Positions 47,297 to 56,059 of a DNA stretch of 64,000 bases are shown piece by piece. The stretch covers positions 1 through 64,000 of the forward strand of contig DATFMP010000033.1 in assembly GCA_035266845.1 (NCBI GenBank), written 5' to 3'. A program made the position numbers and the translations under genes. Each line of letters starts with the position of its first letter. The first letter of the stretch is position 1. A model generated the notes under the pieces. It ran no database searches. It saw only the letters and a list, made by a program, of their open reading frames with translations, and was not told the DNA's origin. Origin of the DNA: DATFMP01 sp035266845 (lineage in GTDB: Bacteria > SAR324 > JACQKK01).

Positions 47297-47844
47297 GGGC
47301 TCCACGGCGCAACCCGGCCACCGCGCCTGCGGAGGCCCGAGCGCCCGGCACGAGCGCGTCCCCCGTCTCAACGGCGGACGTGCTCGTGCTGGGCATCGGT
47401 AACCTGCTGCTGGGCGACGAGGGCGTGGGTGTCCACGTCGCACGGCGGCTGGAGCAGGCGCCGTTGCCTCCGGGCGTGGCGGTGCTGGATGGCGGCACCG
47501 GGGGGCTGCACCTGCTCTCGTGCCTGACGGAGCACCCGGCGCTGGTGGTGGTGGACGCCACGATCGACGGACGCCCCGCGGGCAGCGTCACGCGCCTGCG
47601 GCCGCGCTTCGCGAGTGACTATCCGCGCACGCTGGTAGCGCACGACATCGGGCTCAAGGACCTTGTGGACGCGGCGCAGGTGCTGGGTGCACAGCCGCGC
47701 ATCGAGTTGGTCACGGTATCCATCGCGGACGGGTGCGGGATGTCGCTGGAGCTGTCGCCGCCCCTGGCGGCGGCGCTGCCCCGGGCCATCCAGGCCGTCC
47801 ACGCTGCGCTGGACGATCTGCGGGCGGAGGCGGCCATCGCCTGA
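47293..47844 (+). CDS. hupD: Hydrogenase maturation endopeptidase HupD
   Basis: A 183-residue HyaD/HupD/HoxM-family protease that cleaves the C-terminal tail of HupL after nickel insertion. Seen are VLGIGNLLLGDEGVGVHVARRL with its metal-sensing Glu, VLDGGTGGLHLL with the conserved Asp, and VAHDIGLKDLV with the His. The N-terminal 25 residues are a Pro/Ala-rich extension. ATG 47293 overlaps the hupC stop (ATGA). Confidence 0.93.
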   Translation: MRAPRRNPATAPAEARAPGTSASPVSTADVLVLGIGNLLLGDEGVGVHVARRLEQAPLPPGVAVLDGGTGGLHLLSCLTEHPALVVVDATIDGRPAGSVTRLRPRFASDYPRTLVAHDIGLKDLVDAAQVLGAQPRIELVTVSIADGCGMSLELSPPLAAALPRAIQAVHAALDDLRAEAAIA

Positions 47845-47894
47845 CCCCCGGCGCGCGGAGGCCGCACTGAGGCAATGCAGCGGGAGGCACGACC

Positions 47895-48236
47895 GTGCAT
47901 GAGTTGGCCCTGAGCCAAAGCATCGTGGAGCTGTTGGCGGAGTTGTCCGCCCGCGAAGGCATCCGCACGGTGACCCGGGTGGTGCTGGAGGTGGGGGAGG
48001 CTGCCGGCGTGGAGTGCGAGGCCCTGCGCTTCTGCTTCGACGCCGCGACCCGCGAGACCCTCGCCGAGGGCGCGGAGCTGTGCATCGAACGCAAGGCGGC
48101 CGTGGGCGAGTGCCTGCACTGTCACCGTGAGTTTCCCATGCCGGGCGGGCTGGCACCGTGTCCGCACTGCCGCAGTTGGGGCGCGCGGCTGGTCACCGGC
48201 CGCGAGCTGCGCGTGCAGGCCTTCGAGGGAGACTGA
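47895..48236 (+). CDS. hypA: Hydrogenase nickel-insertion protein HypA
   Basis: A 113-residue protein starting at GTG that gives the mature N-terminus MHE, where His2 binds nickel. A zinc site of two CxxC pairs (CLHC and CPHC) lies near residues 75-95. LSQSIVELL and VLEVGE are family landmarks. HypA works with HypB to deliver nickel to the large subunit. It lies 50 bases after hupD and one base before the hypF ATG. Confidence 0.95.
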   Translation: MHELALSQSIVELLAELSAREGIRTVTRVVLEVGEAAGVECEALRFCFDAATRETLAEGAELCIERKAAVGECLHCHREFPMPGGLAPCPHCRSWGARLVTGRELRVQAFEGD

Positions 48237-48237
48237 C

Positions 48238-50610
48238 ATGCGGCGCCCGGAACAGGAACGACGCATGCGCGGGCAATGGCGCCACAGCGGGCACGAAGTG
48301 TCGGTGCGCGTGCGGGCTGCCGCGGGGGTGCAGCGGGTGCGCCTGCGCGTGCAGGGCACGGTGCAGGGCGTGGGCTTCCGCCCGTTCGTGCACACGCTGG
48401 CCACGGCCTGCGGCCTGGGGGGCTTCGTGTACAACCATGCGCACGGCGTCGTGATCGAGCTGGAGGGCCTGCCGGCCGCACACGAGGCCTTCCTGGCGCG
48501 GTTCCACACCACGCTGCCCCCGCTGGCGCACATCGAATCGTTGCGGAGCGAGGCGCTGTCGCCACGGGGGCAGCGCACCTTCCACATCGAGGCCAGCCGA
48601 GGGGCGGTGCGCCGCTTCACGCTGATCTCGCCCGACACGGCCACCTGCCCGGAGTGTCTGGCCGAGTTGCGCACGCCCGGCAACCGCCGCTACCGACACC
48701 CGTTCATCAACTGCACGCACTGCGGCCCGCGCTTCACGCTGATCCAGGACATTCCCTACGACCGCCCCAACACCACCATGGCCGCGTTCGCCATGTGCCC
48801 GGACTGCGAGGCGGAGTATGGGGAGCCCACGGACCGGCGCTTCCATGCCGAGCCCACGGCGTGTCCGCGCTGCGGGCCGCAACTGCGCCTGCTCGATGCC
48901 GTCGGCCAGCCGCTGGCGGAGGAGCCCCTGGCGGGCGCGGTGGCGCGGCTGCGCGCGGGCGGCATCCTGGCCGTGAAGGGCCTCGGCGGCTACCACCTGG
49001 CCTGCGACGCACGCAACGCGAGCACTGTCGCCGAACTGCGGCGCCGCAAGCAGCGCGACGACAAGCCCTTCGCGCTGATGGTGGCCGACCTGGACGAGGC
49101 GCGGAGGCTCTGCCACGTGGAGGCGCAGGAGGCGGCCCTGCTCGCCGCGCCCGAGCGCCCCATCGTGCTGCTGCCGCGCCGCGCGGATGCGGACGTGGCG
49201 GAAGCGGTGGCGCCCGGCTTCCGGGAACTGGGACTGATGCTGCCTTACACGCCGCTGCACCACCTGCTGCTGGGCGATAGCGGCCTGGCGCTGGTGATGA
49301 CCAGCGGCAACGGCAGCGACGAGCCCATCGCCCACCGCGACGAGGATGCCCTGCGGCGGCTGGGGCCGCTGGTGGATGCGTTCCTGCTGCACGACCGCGC
49401 CATCCACGTGCGCTGCGACGACTCCGTGCTGCGGCCGGGGCCGGCGGCGCCGCAACTGCTGCGGCGGTCGCGGGGTTACGTGCCGGAGCCGATCCGGCTG
49501 CGGCGGAGCGTCTCGCATCCGATCCTGGCCTGTGGCGGCGAACTGAAGAACACGTTTTGCCTGGTACGCGACCGCTTCGCATTCATGAGCCACCACATCG
49601 GCGACCTGGAGAACGAGGAGACCTACGCCGCATTCGTAAGCGGCGTGGAGCACTTCCAGCGCCTGTTCCAGATCGAGCCCTCGCTGATCGTGCACGACCT
49701 GCACCCGGACTACCTCTCCACCCGCTACGCGCAGGAGCACGCGGAAGGCCGGACGGTGGTGGGCGTGCAGCACCACCACGCGCACATCGCCAGCGCCATG
49801 GCGGACAACGACCTGGTGGGCCCGGTGATCGGCGTGGCCTTTGACGGCACGGGCTATGGCACCGACGGGCACCTGTGGGGCGGCGAGTTCCTCATCACCG
49901 ACTACGGGAGCTACTACCGCGCGGCGCACTGGAGCTACTTCCCCCTGCCGGGCGGCGCACAGGCCATCCGCGAGCCCTGGCGCATCGCCCAGGTGCTGCT
50001 GGGGCAGGCCTTCGGGCCGGAGGCGTCCGCGCTGCTGCCGCGACTGCTCCCTGGCATCGCCACGGCGCAGACGCGCGTGGTGGAGCAGATGGTGGCGCGG
50101 GGTTTCAACGCGCCCCAGAGCAGCGGCGTGGGGCGGCTGTTCGACGCGGCGGCGGCGCTGCTGACCGGCCGCACCCGCGTGACCTACGAGGGGCAGGCTG
50201 CCATCGAGCTTGAGCAGCGAGCCGACCCCACGGTGACCGACGTGTTCCCGCTGGAGTTGGGCGTGCCGCCTGATGGCGCGGCGCCCTGGCAGCTTCCCAG
50301 TGCCGCCCTGCTGGGCGCCGTGGCGCGCGGGCTGCTGCGTGGCGATCCGCCAGCCGCGCTGGCGGCACGCTTCCACAACACGCTGGCGGAGGCCGTGGGC
50401 GATGTCTGCACGCGGCTGGCCGTACGCCACGGCCCGCACCCCGTCGTGCTGAGCGGGGGCGTGTTCCAGAACACCCTGCTGCTGCGCCGCACGCTGGTGG
50501 TGCTGAAGCGGCGGGGGCTGCAGGCATTCACGCACCGGCGCGTGCCCGCCAACGACGGGGGGCTCGCGCTCGGGCAAGCCATGATCGGAGAGGCGTTGCG
50601 ATGTGTCTAG
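48238..50610 (+). CDS. hypF: Carbamoyltransferase HypF
   Basis: A 790-residue protein of standard HypF layout. An acylphosphatase-like N-terminal domain (VQGVGFRPFVHTLA) is followed by two zinc-finger-like CxxC groups (TCPECL, NCTHCGPRF, MCPDCE, CPRCGP), a YrdC-like domain (LAVKGLGGYHLACDA) and a C-terminal carbamoyltransferase domain (VQHHHAHIAS, VAFDGTGYGTDG, LSGGVFQNTLLL). It makes the thiocarbamate on HypE that becomes the cyanide ligand of the NiFe site. ATG 48238 follows hypA immediately; the longer frame overlaps hypA and is not used. Confidence 0.95.
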   Translation: MRRPEQERRMRGQWRHSGHEVSVRVRAAAGVQRVRLRVQGTVQGVGFRPFVHTLATACGLGGFVYNHAHGVVIELEGLPAAHEAFLARFHTTLPPLAHIESLRSEALSPRGQRTFHIEASRGAVRRFTLISPDTATCPECLAELRTPGNRRYRHPFINCTHCGPRFTLIQDIPYDRPNTTMAAFAMCPDCEAEYGEPTDRRFHAEPTACPRCGPQLRLLDAVGQPLAEEPLAGAVARLRAGGILAVKGLGGYHLACDARNASTVAELRRRKQRDDKPFALMVADLDEARRLCHVEAQEAALLAAPERPIVLLPRRADADVAEAVAPGFRELGLMLPYTPLHHLLLGDSGLALVMTSGNGSDEPIAHRDEDALRRLGPLVDAFLLHDRAIHVRCDDSVLRPGPAAPQLLRRSRGYVPEPIRLRRSVSHPILACGGELKNTFCLVRDRFAFMSHHIGDLENEETYAAFVSGVEHFQRLFQIEPSLIVHDLHPDYLSTRYAQEHAEGRTVVGVQHHHAHIASAMADNDLVGPVIGVAFDGTGYGTDGHLWGGEFLITDYGSYYRAAHWSYFPLPGGAQAIREPWRIAQVLLGQAFGPEASALLPRLLPGIATAQTRVVEQMVARGFNAPQSSGVGRLFDAAAALLTGRTRVTYEGQAAIELEQRADPTVTDVFPLELGVPPDGAAPWQLPSAALLGAVARGLLRGDPPAALAARFHNTLAEAVGDVCTRLAVRHGPHPVVLSGGVFQNTLLLRRTLVVLKRRGLQAFTHRRVPANDGGLALGQAMIGEALRCV

Positions 50611-50834
50611 CCATTCCCGCCCGCGTCGTCACGCTGGACGGCGCCATGGCCACCGTGGAGGTGGCGGGCGTCACGCGAACCGCTTCCACGCACCTGCTGG
50701 ACGGCGTGCGGGTAGGCGACTATCTGCTCATTCACGCGGGCTTCGCGCTCAGCCGGCTGGATGAGGCGGAGGCCCAGGAGACCCTGCGGCTGCTGGAGCA
50801 GATGGGCGAACTGGAAGTGGGCGCGCTCGGCTGA
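50601..50834 (+). CDS. hypC: Hydrogenase assembly chaperone HypC
   Basis: A 77-residue HypC/HupF-family protein beginning MCLAIPA. Cys2 coordinates the iron fragment during transfer to the large subunit. VGDYLLIHAGFAL is conserved. Its start lies within the last codons of hypF (10-base overlap). Confidence 0.96.
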   Translation: MCLAIPARVVTLDGAMATVEVAGVTRTASTHLLDGVRVGDYLLIHAGFALSRLDEAEAQETLRLLEQMGELEVGALG

Positions 50835-50857
50835 ACGCACGACAGGGGAGAAGGCGC

Positions 50858-51961
50858 ATGAAGTACATGGACGAATTCCGCGACCCCGCCCTGGCCCAGC
50901 GCCTGGTGCGGGAGATCCGTTCGCTGGTGCGCGCACCGGTGCGCATCATGGAGATCTGCGGCGGGCACACCGCGGTGATCTTCAAGTATGGCATCCACAA
51001 GATGGTGCCGCCGGAGATCGAGTACATCCACGGGCCCGGCTGCCCCGTGTGCGTCTCGCCGCGGGAAAAGGTGGACTTGGCTATCCAGCTCGCCTGGCAG
51101 GACGACGTGATCTTCACGACCTTCGCGGACATGATCCGCGTGCCCGGCTCGCGCTCTTCCCTGGCGCGCGAGCAGGCCCGGGGCGCGGACGTGCGCATGG
51201 TGTACTCCTCGCTGGATGCATTGGAGATCGCCCGGCGCAACCCGCACCGCCCCGTCGTGTTCTTCGCCATCGGCTTCGAGACCACCGCGCCCACCAACGC
51301 CATGGCGGTGCTGCTGGCGCGCGAGCAGGGGCTGACGAACTTCTCGATCGTCTCCAACCACGTCACGGTGCCCCCGGCCATCCGGGCCATCCTGGACGCG
51401 CCGGAAGTGCGGCTGGATGCCTTCATCGCGCCCGGCCACGTAAGTCTGGTGACCGGCAGCCGCATCTACCGCTTTATCGCGGAGGAATACGGCAAGCCGG
51501 TGGTCATCTCCGGCTTCGAGCCGTTGGACCTGCTGCAGGCCACGGCGATGGTGCTGCGCCAGCAGCGCGAGGGACGCGCCACGGTGGAAAACCAGTACCG
51601 GCGCGCCGTCTCCGAAATGGGCAACCTGAAGGCGCAGGCGGCCGTGGACACGGTGTTCGAAACGAGCGACATGACCTGGCGCGGGCTGGGCATGATTCCC
51701 GGTAGCGGGCTGAAGGTGCGCCCCGCCTTCGCGGCGCACGACGCGGAGCGGCGCTTCGCGCTGCAGCCGCCGGCACCCAGCCGCGACCCCAAGGCCTGCG
51801 AGTGCGGGGACATCCTGCGGGGCTTGAAGGCGCCCTGGGACTGCCGCGTGTTCGGCACGGCCTGCACGCCGGAGAAGCCGCTGGGGGCCTGCATGGTCTC
51901 CTCGGAGGGCGCCTGCGCCGCGTACTACCACTACGGCCGCCACTGGCCGGCCACGGGCTGA
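50858..51961 (+). CDS. hypD: Hydrogenase maturation iron-sulfur protein HypD
   Basis: A 367-residue scaffold on which Fe(CN)2CO is built. The family motifs CGGHTAVI, IHGPGCPVCV and the C-terminal cysteine-rich CECGDILRG...FGTACTPEKPLGACMVSSEGACAAYY for the [4Fe-4S] cluster are all present. Length is normal. It lies 23 bases after hypC and 8 bases before hypE. Confidence 0.96.
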   Translation: MKYMDEFRDPALAQRLVREIRSLVRAPVRIMEICGGHTAVIFKYGIHKMVPPEIEYIHGPGCPVCVSPREKVDLAIQLAWQDDVIFTTFADMIRVPGSRSSLAREQARGADVRMVYSSLDALEIARRNPHRPVVFFAIGFETTAPTNAMAVLLAREQGLTNFSIVSNHVTVPPAIRAILDAPEVRLDAFIAPGHVSLVTGSRIYRFIAEEYGKPVVISGFEPLDLLQATAMVLRQQREGRATVENQYRRAVSEMGNLKAQAAVDTVFETSDMTWRGLGMIPGSGLKVRPAFAAHDAERRFALQPPAPSRDPKACECGDILRGLKAPWDCRVFGTACTPEKPLGACMVSSEGACAAYYHYGRHWPATG

Positions 51962-51969
51962 GGCACACC

Positions 51970-53004
51970 ATGGAGCAACACAACCACCGGCCCGACGGCA
52001 AGGAGGTGCTGCTGGCCCACGGCAGCGGCGGGCGCAGCATGCACCAGCTCGTGGACGGGCTGATCGTGCCCGCACTGGCCAACCCCCTGCTGGACCGCAT
52101 GGAAGACCAGGCCACGCTGGAGATCAACGGCCTGCGGCTGGGCTTCACGACGGACTCGTTCGTCGTGGACCCGATCTTCTTTCCCGGTGGCGACATCGGG
52201 GCGCTGGCGGTCAACGGCACGGTGAACGACCTGGCCATGGGCGGCGCACGGCCGCTCTACCTCAGCCTGTCCTTCATTCTGGAGGAGGGCCTGGCCCTGG
52301 CCGAATTGGAGCGCATCCTGGCCTCCATCCGCGCGGCGGCGGCCATCAGCGGCGTGCAGATCGTGACGGGCGACACCAAGGTGGTGCACCGCGGCAGTGC
52401 CGACAAGGTGTTCATCAACACCGCGGGCGTGGGCTTGATGACGGACGGAACGCGCATCAGCGCGGCGGGCGCGCAGGTGGGTGACCGCATTCTGCTCAGT
52501 GGCAGCCTGGGCGATCATGGCATGGCCATCATGTCCCGCCGCGAGGGCTTCGAGTTCGAGGCGGCGATCGAGAGCGATACGGCCGGGCTGTGGCCGCTGG
52601 TGGATGCCATGCTGGCTGCCGCGCCGGGCGCCGTCCACGCCATGCGCGATCCCACCCGGGGCGGGCTGGCGAGCTGCCTCAACGAGATCGCCCAGCGCTC
52701 CGGCGTCGGCATGCGGCTCCAGGAGGCCGCCATCCCCGTGCACGAGCCCGTGCGGGGCGCCTGCGAGATGCTGGGGCTGGACCCGCTGTACGTGGCCAAC
52801 GAGGGCAAGCTGATGGCGGTCGTGCAGCCCGAGCACGCCGAGCGCGTGCTGGCGGCCGTCCGCACGCATCCGCTCGGCCGGGAGGCGCAGCTCGTGGGCA
52901 CGGTGGTGGAGGACACACGGCATCTGGTGGTGATGGAAACGGCATTCGGCGGCAGCCGGATCGTGGACCTGTTGGCCGGCGATCCCCTGCCGCGCATCTG
53001 TTGA
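51970..53004 (+). CDS. hypE: Hydrogenase cyanide-forming protein HypE
   Basis: A 344-residue PurM/AIR-synthase-fold protein. GSGGRSMHQLV, VVDPIFFPGGDIG and TGDTKVVHRG form the ATP site. The chain ends in the invariant PRIC, whose cysteine receives the carbamoyl group from HypF and is dehydrated to thiocyanate. ATG 51970 follows hypD closely; the longer frame from 51802 overlaps hypD. Confidence 0.96.
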   Translation: MEQHNHRPDGKEVLLAHGSGGRSMHQLVDGLIVPALANPLLDRMEDQATLEINGLRLGFTTDSFVVDPIFFPGGDIGALAVNGTVNDLAMGGARPLYLSLSFILEEGLALAELERILASIRAAAAISGVQIVTGDTKVVHRGSADKVFINTAGVGLMTDGTRISAAGAQVGDRILLSGSLGDHGMAIMSRREGFEFEAAIESDTAGLWPLVDAMLAAAPGAVHAMRDPTRGGLASCLNEIAQRSGVGMRLQEAAIPVHEPVRGACEMLGLDPLYVANEGKLMAVVQPEHAERVLAAVRTHPLGREAQLVGTVVEDTRHLVVMETAFGGSRIVDLLAGDPLPRIC

Positions 53005-53057
53005 CCGGGAGGTAGCCCGGCCGATCGGCCCCCACGGGCCAGCGACGGAGACGAGTC

Positions 53058-53915
53058 ATGTGCGGCACCTGCGGATGCGGACAACCCGATACGGCGCACG
53101 GCCCTGCGCACAGCCACGATGAGGGGCATGCCCACGAACACGGGCACGGGCACGAGCACGAGCACGAGCACACACATGACCATCGGCACGAGCACACGCA
53201 CAGTCATGACCACAGCCACGCGCACACGCACGAACAGGGCGACACCGAGGCGCGGCGGGTACAGGTGGAGCAGGACCTGCTGGCCAAGAACGACCACATC
53301 GCGTCCCACAACCGCGAATGGCTGGAAGGCGAGGGCATCCTGGCGCTGAACTTCGTCAGCTCGCCGGGAGCCGGCAAGACAACCCTGCTGGAGCGCACAT
53401 TGGCCGAGCTGCGCGGGGAACTGCACTTCTGCGTGATCGAGGGCGATCAGCAGACCGACAACGATGCGCGGCGCATCGCGGCCACCGGGGCGCCGGTGAT
53501 CCAGGTGAACACGGGCGCCATGTGCCACCTGGATGCGGACATGGTGCACGATGCGCTGCACCGGCTGACGCCCCCCGCCGGCGCCGTGCTGGCCATCGAG
53601 AACGTGGGCAACCTGGTGTGCCCGTCGCTGTTCGATCTGGGCGAAGCCTGCAAGGTGCTCATCTCCAGCGTGACCGAAGGCGAGGACAAGCCCATCAAGT
53701 ATCCCTACATGTTCCGGGCGTCGCGGCTGGTGTTGCTGAACAAGCTGGACCTTGCGCCCCACACGGACTTCGACGTGGCGGCCTTCCGCGAGTATGCCCT
53801 GCGCGTCAATCCGGAGTTGGAGATCCTGGCGCTGTCCGCCCGCACGGGCGAGGGGCTGGGGGCTTGGTACGACTGGCTGCGCGCCCGCCGGGCGCTTCCG
53901 CAGCAGGCCGCCTGA
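53058..53915 (+). CDS. hypB: Hydrogenase nickel GTPase HypB with histidine-rich store
   Basis: A 285-residue GTPase. The N-terminus MCGTCGCG carries the high-affinity CxxCxC nickel site. About 45 residues very rich in histidine follow (residues 15-60), a nickel-storage stretch seen in many HypB proteins. The GTPase has SSPGAGKTT, EGDQQTDNDA, LNKLDL and the conserved AMCHLDADMV metal site. It is the last gene of the operon; hypX and other accessory genes are absent. Confidence 0.96.
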   Translation: MCGTCGCGQPDTAHGPAHSHDEGHAHEHGHGHEHEHEHTHDHRHEHTHSHDHSHAHTHEQGDTEARRVQVEQDLLAKNDHIASHNREWLEGEGILALNFVSSPGAGKTTLLERTLAELRGELHFCVIEGDQQTDNDARRIAATGAPVIQVNTGAMCHLDADMVHDALHRLTPPAGAVLAIENVGNLVCPSLFDLGEACKVLISSVTEGEDKPIKYPYMFRASRLVLLNKLDLAPHTDFDVAAFREYALRVNPELEILALSARTGEGLGAWYDWLRARRALPQQAA

Positions 53916-54062
53916 GTCGCACCCGGTGCGTTCGCCGCGCGGCCCCGTTGGTGCGGCGCCATGGCGTGGCTCGCGGTGGGGCACCTGTTCTCACGCCCCC
54001 CAATACGCGCGTCTGGGGAAAGCTTGGTGCCGCGAGGCCAGCGGCGCGCGGGAGCGGAACGG

Positions 54063-54983
54063 CTAACCCCGGCGGTAGGGCAGCGCCAGGGCAGCAGGAG
54101 GGGCCGTGCGCCCCACAGCCCCAACCACCGCCAACAACGCCAACACGTAGGGCAAGAGCAGAAGCAGCGTGGTGGGCACCGTCACGCCCATGTCTGGCAG
54201 CTGGAATTGCAGAGCCGTGGCGGCTCCGAAGAGCAAGCAGGCCAGGAAGGTCTTGCCTGGGCGCCAAGCACCAAAGATCACAGCCGTAATGGCTAGGTAG
54301 CCCGCGCCATTGGTCATGTTTTCCGTAAACGTGTGGATATCCCCCAGGGATACAAACGCCCCGCCCAGCCCGGCCATACCTCCAGCGAACAGCACGGCCC
54401 CGTAGCGGATACGCCGAATGGCCACCCCCGCCTGATCTGCCGCCCGCGGCTCCTCTCCCACTGCCTTGATGGCCAGACCCCAGGCCGTCTGATCCAGGGC
54501 CAACCACGTGACCAGCAGCAGCCCCAATCCCAAGTAGACCAAGCCGGTCTGCTGAAACAGTGCAGTTCCCATCCAGGGCAAGTCGCCCAGCACCGGCACG
54601 TGCCACTTGCCGAAGCCGGGGATGGCGTCGCGCGAAAGGGCGCCAAACACCTCCCGATAGAGCAAGGTGGTGGCGCCCAGGGCCAGGATGTTGAAACCGA
54701 TGCCCACCACCAGTTGGTTGGCGCCCACGCTAACGCTGAGCCACGCCTGCACCAGCGCCACGATCAAGGCCGCCAGCACCCCGATCAGGAGACCCAGCAG
54801 GGGGTCATTCGTACTCCAGGATCCCCAGGCGCCAAAGAAGGCGCCCGTGAGCATCATCCCCTCCAGGCTCAGGTTCAGCACGCCTGCGCGCTCGCTGACC
54901 AGTTCCCCGGTGGACGCGAACACCAACGGCATGGCCAGCCGCAGACTGGAGGCCACGAACAATGCCAAGTGTTCGGCAATCAT
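54063..54983 (-). CDS. BMP-type ABC transporter permease 2
   Basis: A 306-residue inner-membrane permease with about eight helices. It belongs to the pair that serves BMP-family (nucleoside/purine-type) transporters. ERAGVLNLSLEGMMLTGAF, VGIGFNILALG and the cytoplasmic coupling segment AIKAVGEEPRAADQAGV are diagnostic. It overlaps the stop of the first permease by four bases. It is convergent with hypB; the 150-base space between them shows no clear terminator. Substrate is inferred from context to be a urea oligomer or related nitrogen compound. Confidence 0.92.
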   Translation of the reverse strand: MIAEHLALFVASSLRLAMPLVFASTGELVSERAGVLNLSLEGMMLTGAFFGAWGSWSTNDPLLGLLIGVLAALIVALVQAWLSVSVGANQLVVGIGFNILALGATTLLYREVFGALSRDAIPGFGKWHVPVLGDLPWMGTALFQQTGLVYLGLGLLLVTWLALDQTAWGLAIKAVGEEPRAADQAGVAIRRIRYGAVLFAGGMAGLGGAFVSLGDIHTFTENMTNGAGYLAITAVIFGAWRPGKTFLACLLFGAATALQFQLPDMGVTVPTTLLLLLPYVLALLAVVGAVGRTAPPAALALPYRRG

Positions 54984-56059
54984 GACGCACCTTCCTTGTG
55001 GGCTGCCAATTGGGAGGCCGCCGCGATTGTCACCACCAGCAGGCCCTCAATGATGAGCACCACCGCTGCCGGCACCCGTGCGGTGATTTCCATGGCGATA
55101 CCCCCTGACCGGAGGAAGCCGAAGCACAGCGCGCCCAGCAATACCCCCAGCGGAGAGCCCCGGGCCAGCAGGCCCACCACCAGACCGTCAAAGCCAAATC
55201 CGGACGAAAAGCCGCTCTTCAGGCTGTACTGCTCGCCCTGGATCATCATGGCCCCCGCCAACCCACCGAGTGCCCCGGCAATCGCCATGGACAGAATTAC
55301 CACCTTGCCATCGTCGATCCCCGCCCGGCGCGCGGCCACGGGGTTGTAGCCAACCGCCTTGAGTTGAAACCCGAATTTGGAGCGCGCCAGCACGATCCAC
55401 CCCAGCACCAGGGCCGCCAGCGTGAGCGGCGCACCCAGGTGCATGGGCGAGCCGCTGGCGGCAAACAGCAATGGCAGCTTGGTGGCGTCCGGGATTTCCA
55501 GGGATTCCGGCAACGTGGCCGAAGAGGTCATCGGCTGACGCAGAAGCGCCTCGGACTGCACGGCGCCGTACACGAGGAGCAATCCGATGAAGGTAAGCAG
55601 CAGGGTGCTGATCACCTCGTTGGTACCGCGCTTGACCTTGAACCAGCCCGCTACAGCCCCCCATACGCCCCCCGCCAACGTACCCGACAACAACGGCACC
55701 AGCATGGCCAGCCCGGCAGGCAAGCCACTGATGCCGTGATTGAGCGCGGCCGCGGTGGCGAACATGCCGCCCACTGCGATCTGCCCCTCGCCGCCCACAT
55801 TGACCAGATTGGCGCGGTTGGCCAGGATGTAGCCCAGCCCCACCAGCGCAAACACCACCGCACGGTTGATGGAGGAGCCGAAGGCGTAGGCCGAACCGAA
55901 GGTCCCGTCTCCAAAGGCACCGAGCGCATCCCAAATGGAGCCGCTGGTGAGGGCGACCAACGCGAGACCCGTGGCCACGGAGCCGGCGATTGCGACCAGC
56001 GTCCACAGCGAACGCCGATCGCGCAGGGGCCGGGCAAGGGCCGAGGATAGGCTTTTCAT
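54980..56059 (-). CDS. BMP-type ABC transporter permease 1
   Basis: A 359-residue permease with about ten helices. LGYILANRANLVNVGGEGQIAVGGMFA and the coupling segment LKAVGYNPVAARRAGID match the YufP/NupB-like partner. It overlaps the ATPase gene by four bases and the second permease by four. The two permeases should form a heterodimer above the double ATPase. Confidence 0.92.
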   Translation of the reverse strand: MKSLSSALARPLRDRRSLWTLVAIAGSVATGLALVALTSGSIWDALGAFGDGTFGSAYAFGSSINRAVVFALVGLGYILANRANLVNVGGEGQIAVGGMFATAAALNHGISGLPAGLAMLVPLLSGTLAGGVWGAVAGWFKVKRGTNEVISTLLLTFIGLLLVYGAVQSEALLRQPMTSSATLPESLEIPDATKLPLLFAASGSPMHLGAPLTLAALVLGWIVLARSKFGFQLKAVGYNPVAARRAGIDDGKVVILSMAIAGALGGLAGAMMIQGEQYSLKSGFSSGFGFDGLVVGLLARGSPLGVLLGALCFGFLRSGGIAMEITARVPAAVVLIIEGLLVVTIAAASQLAAHKEGAS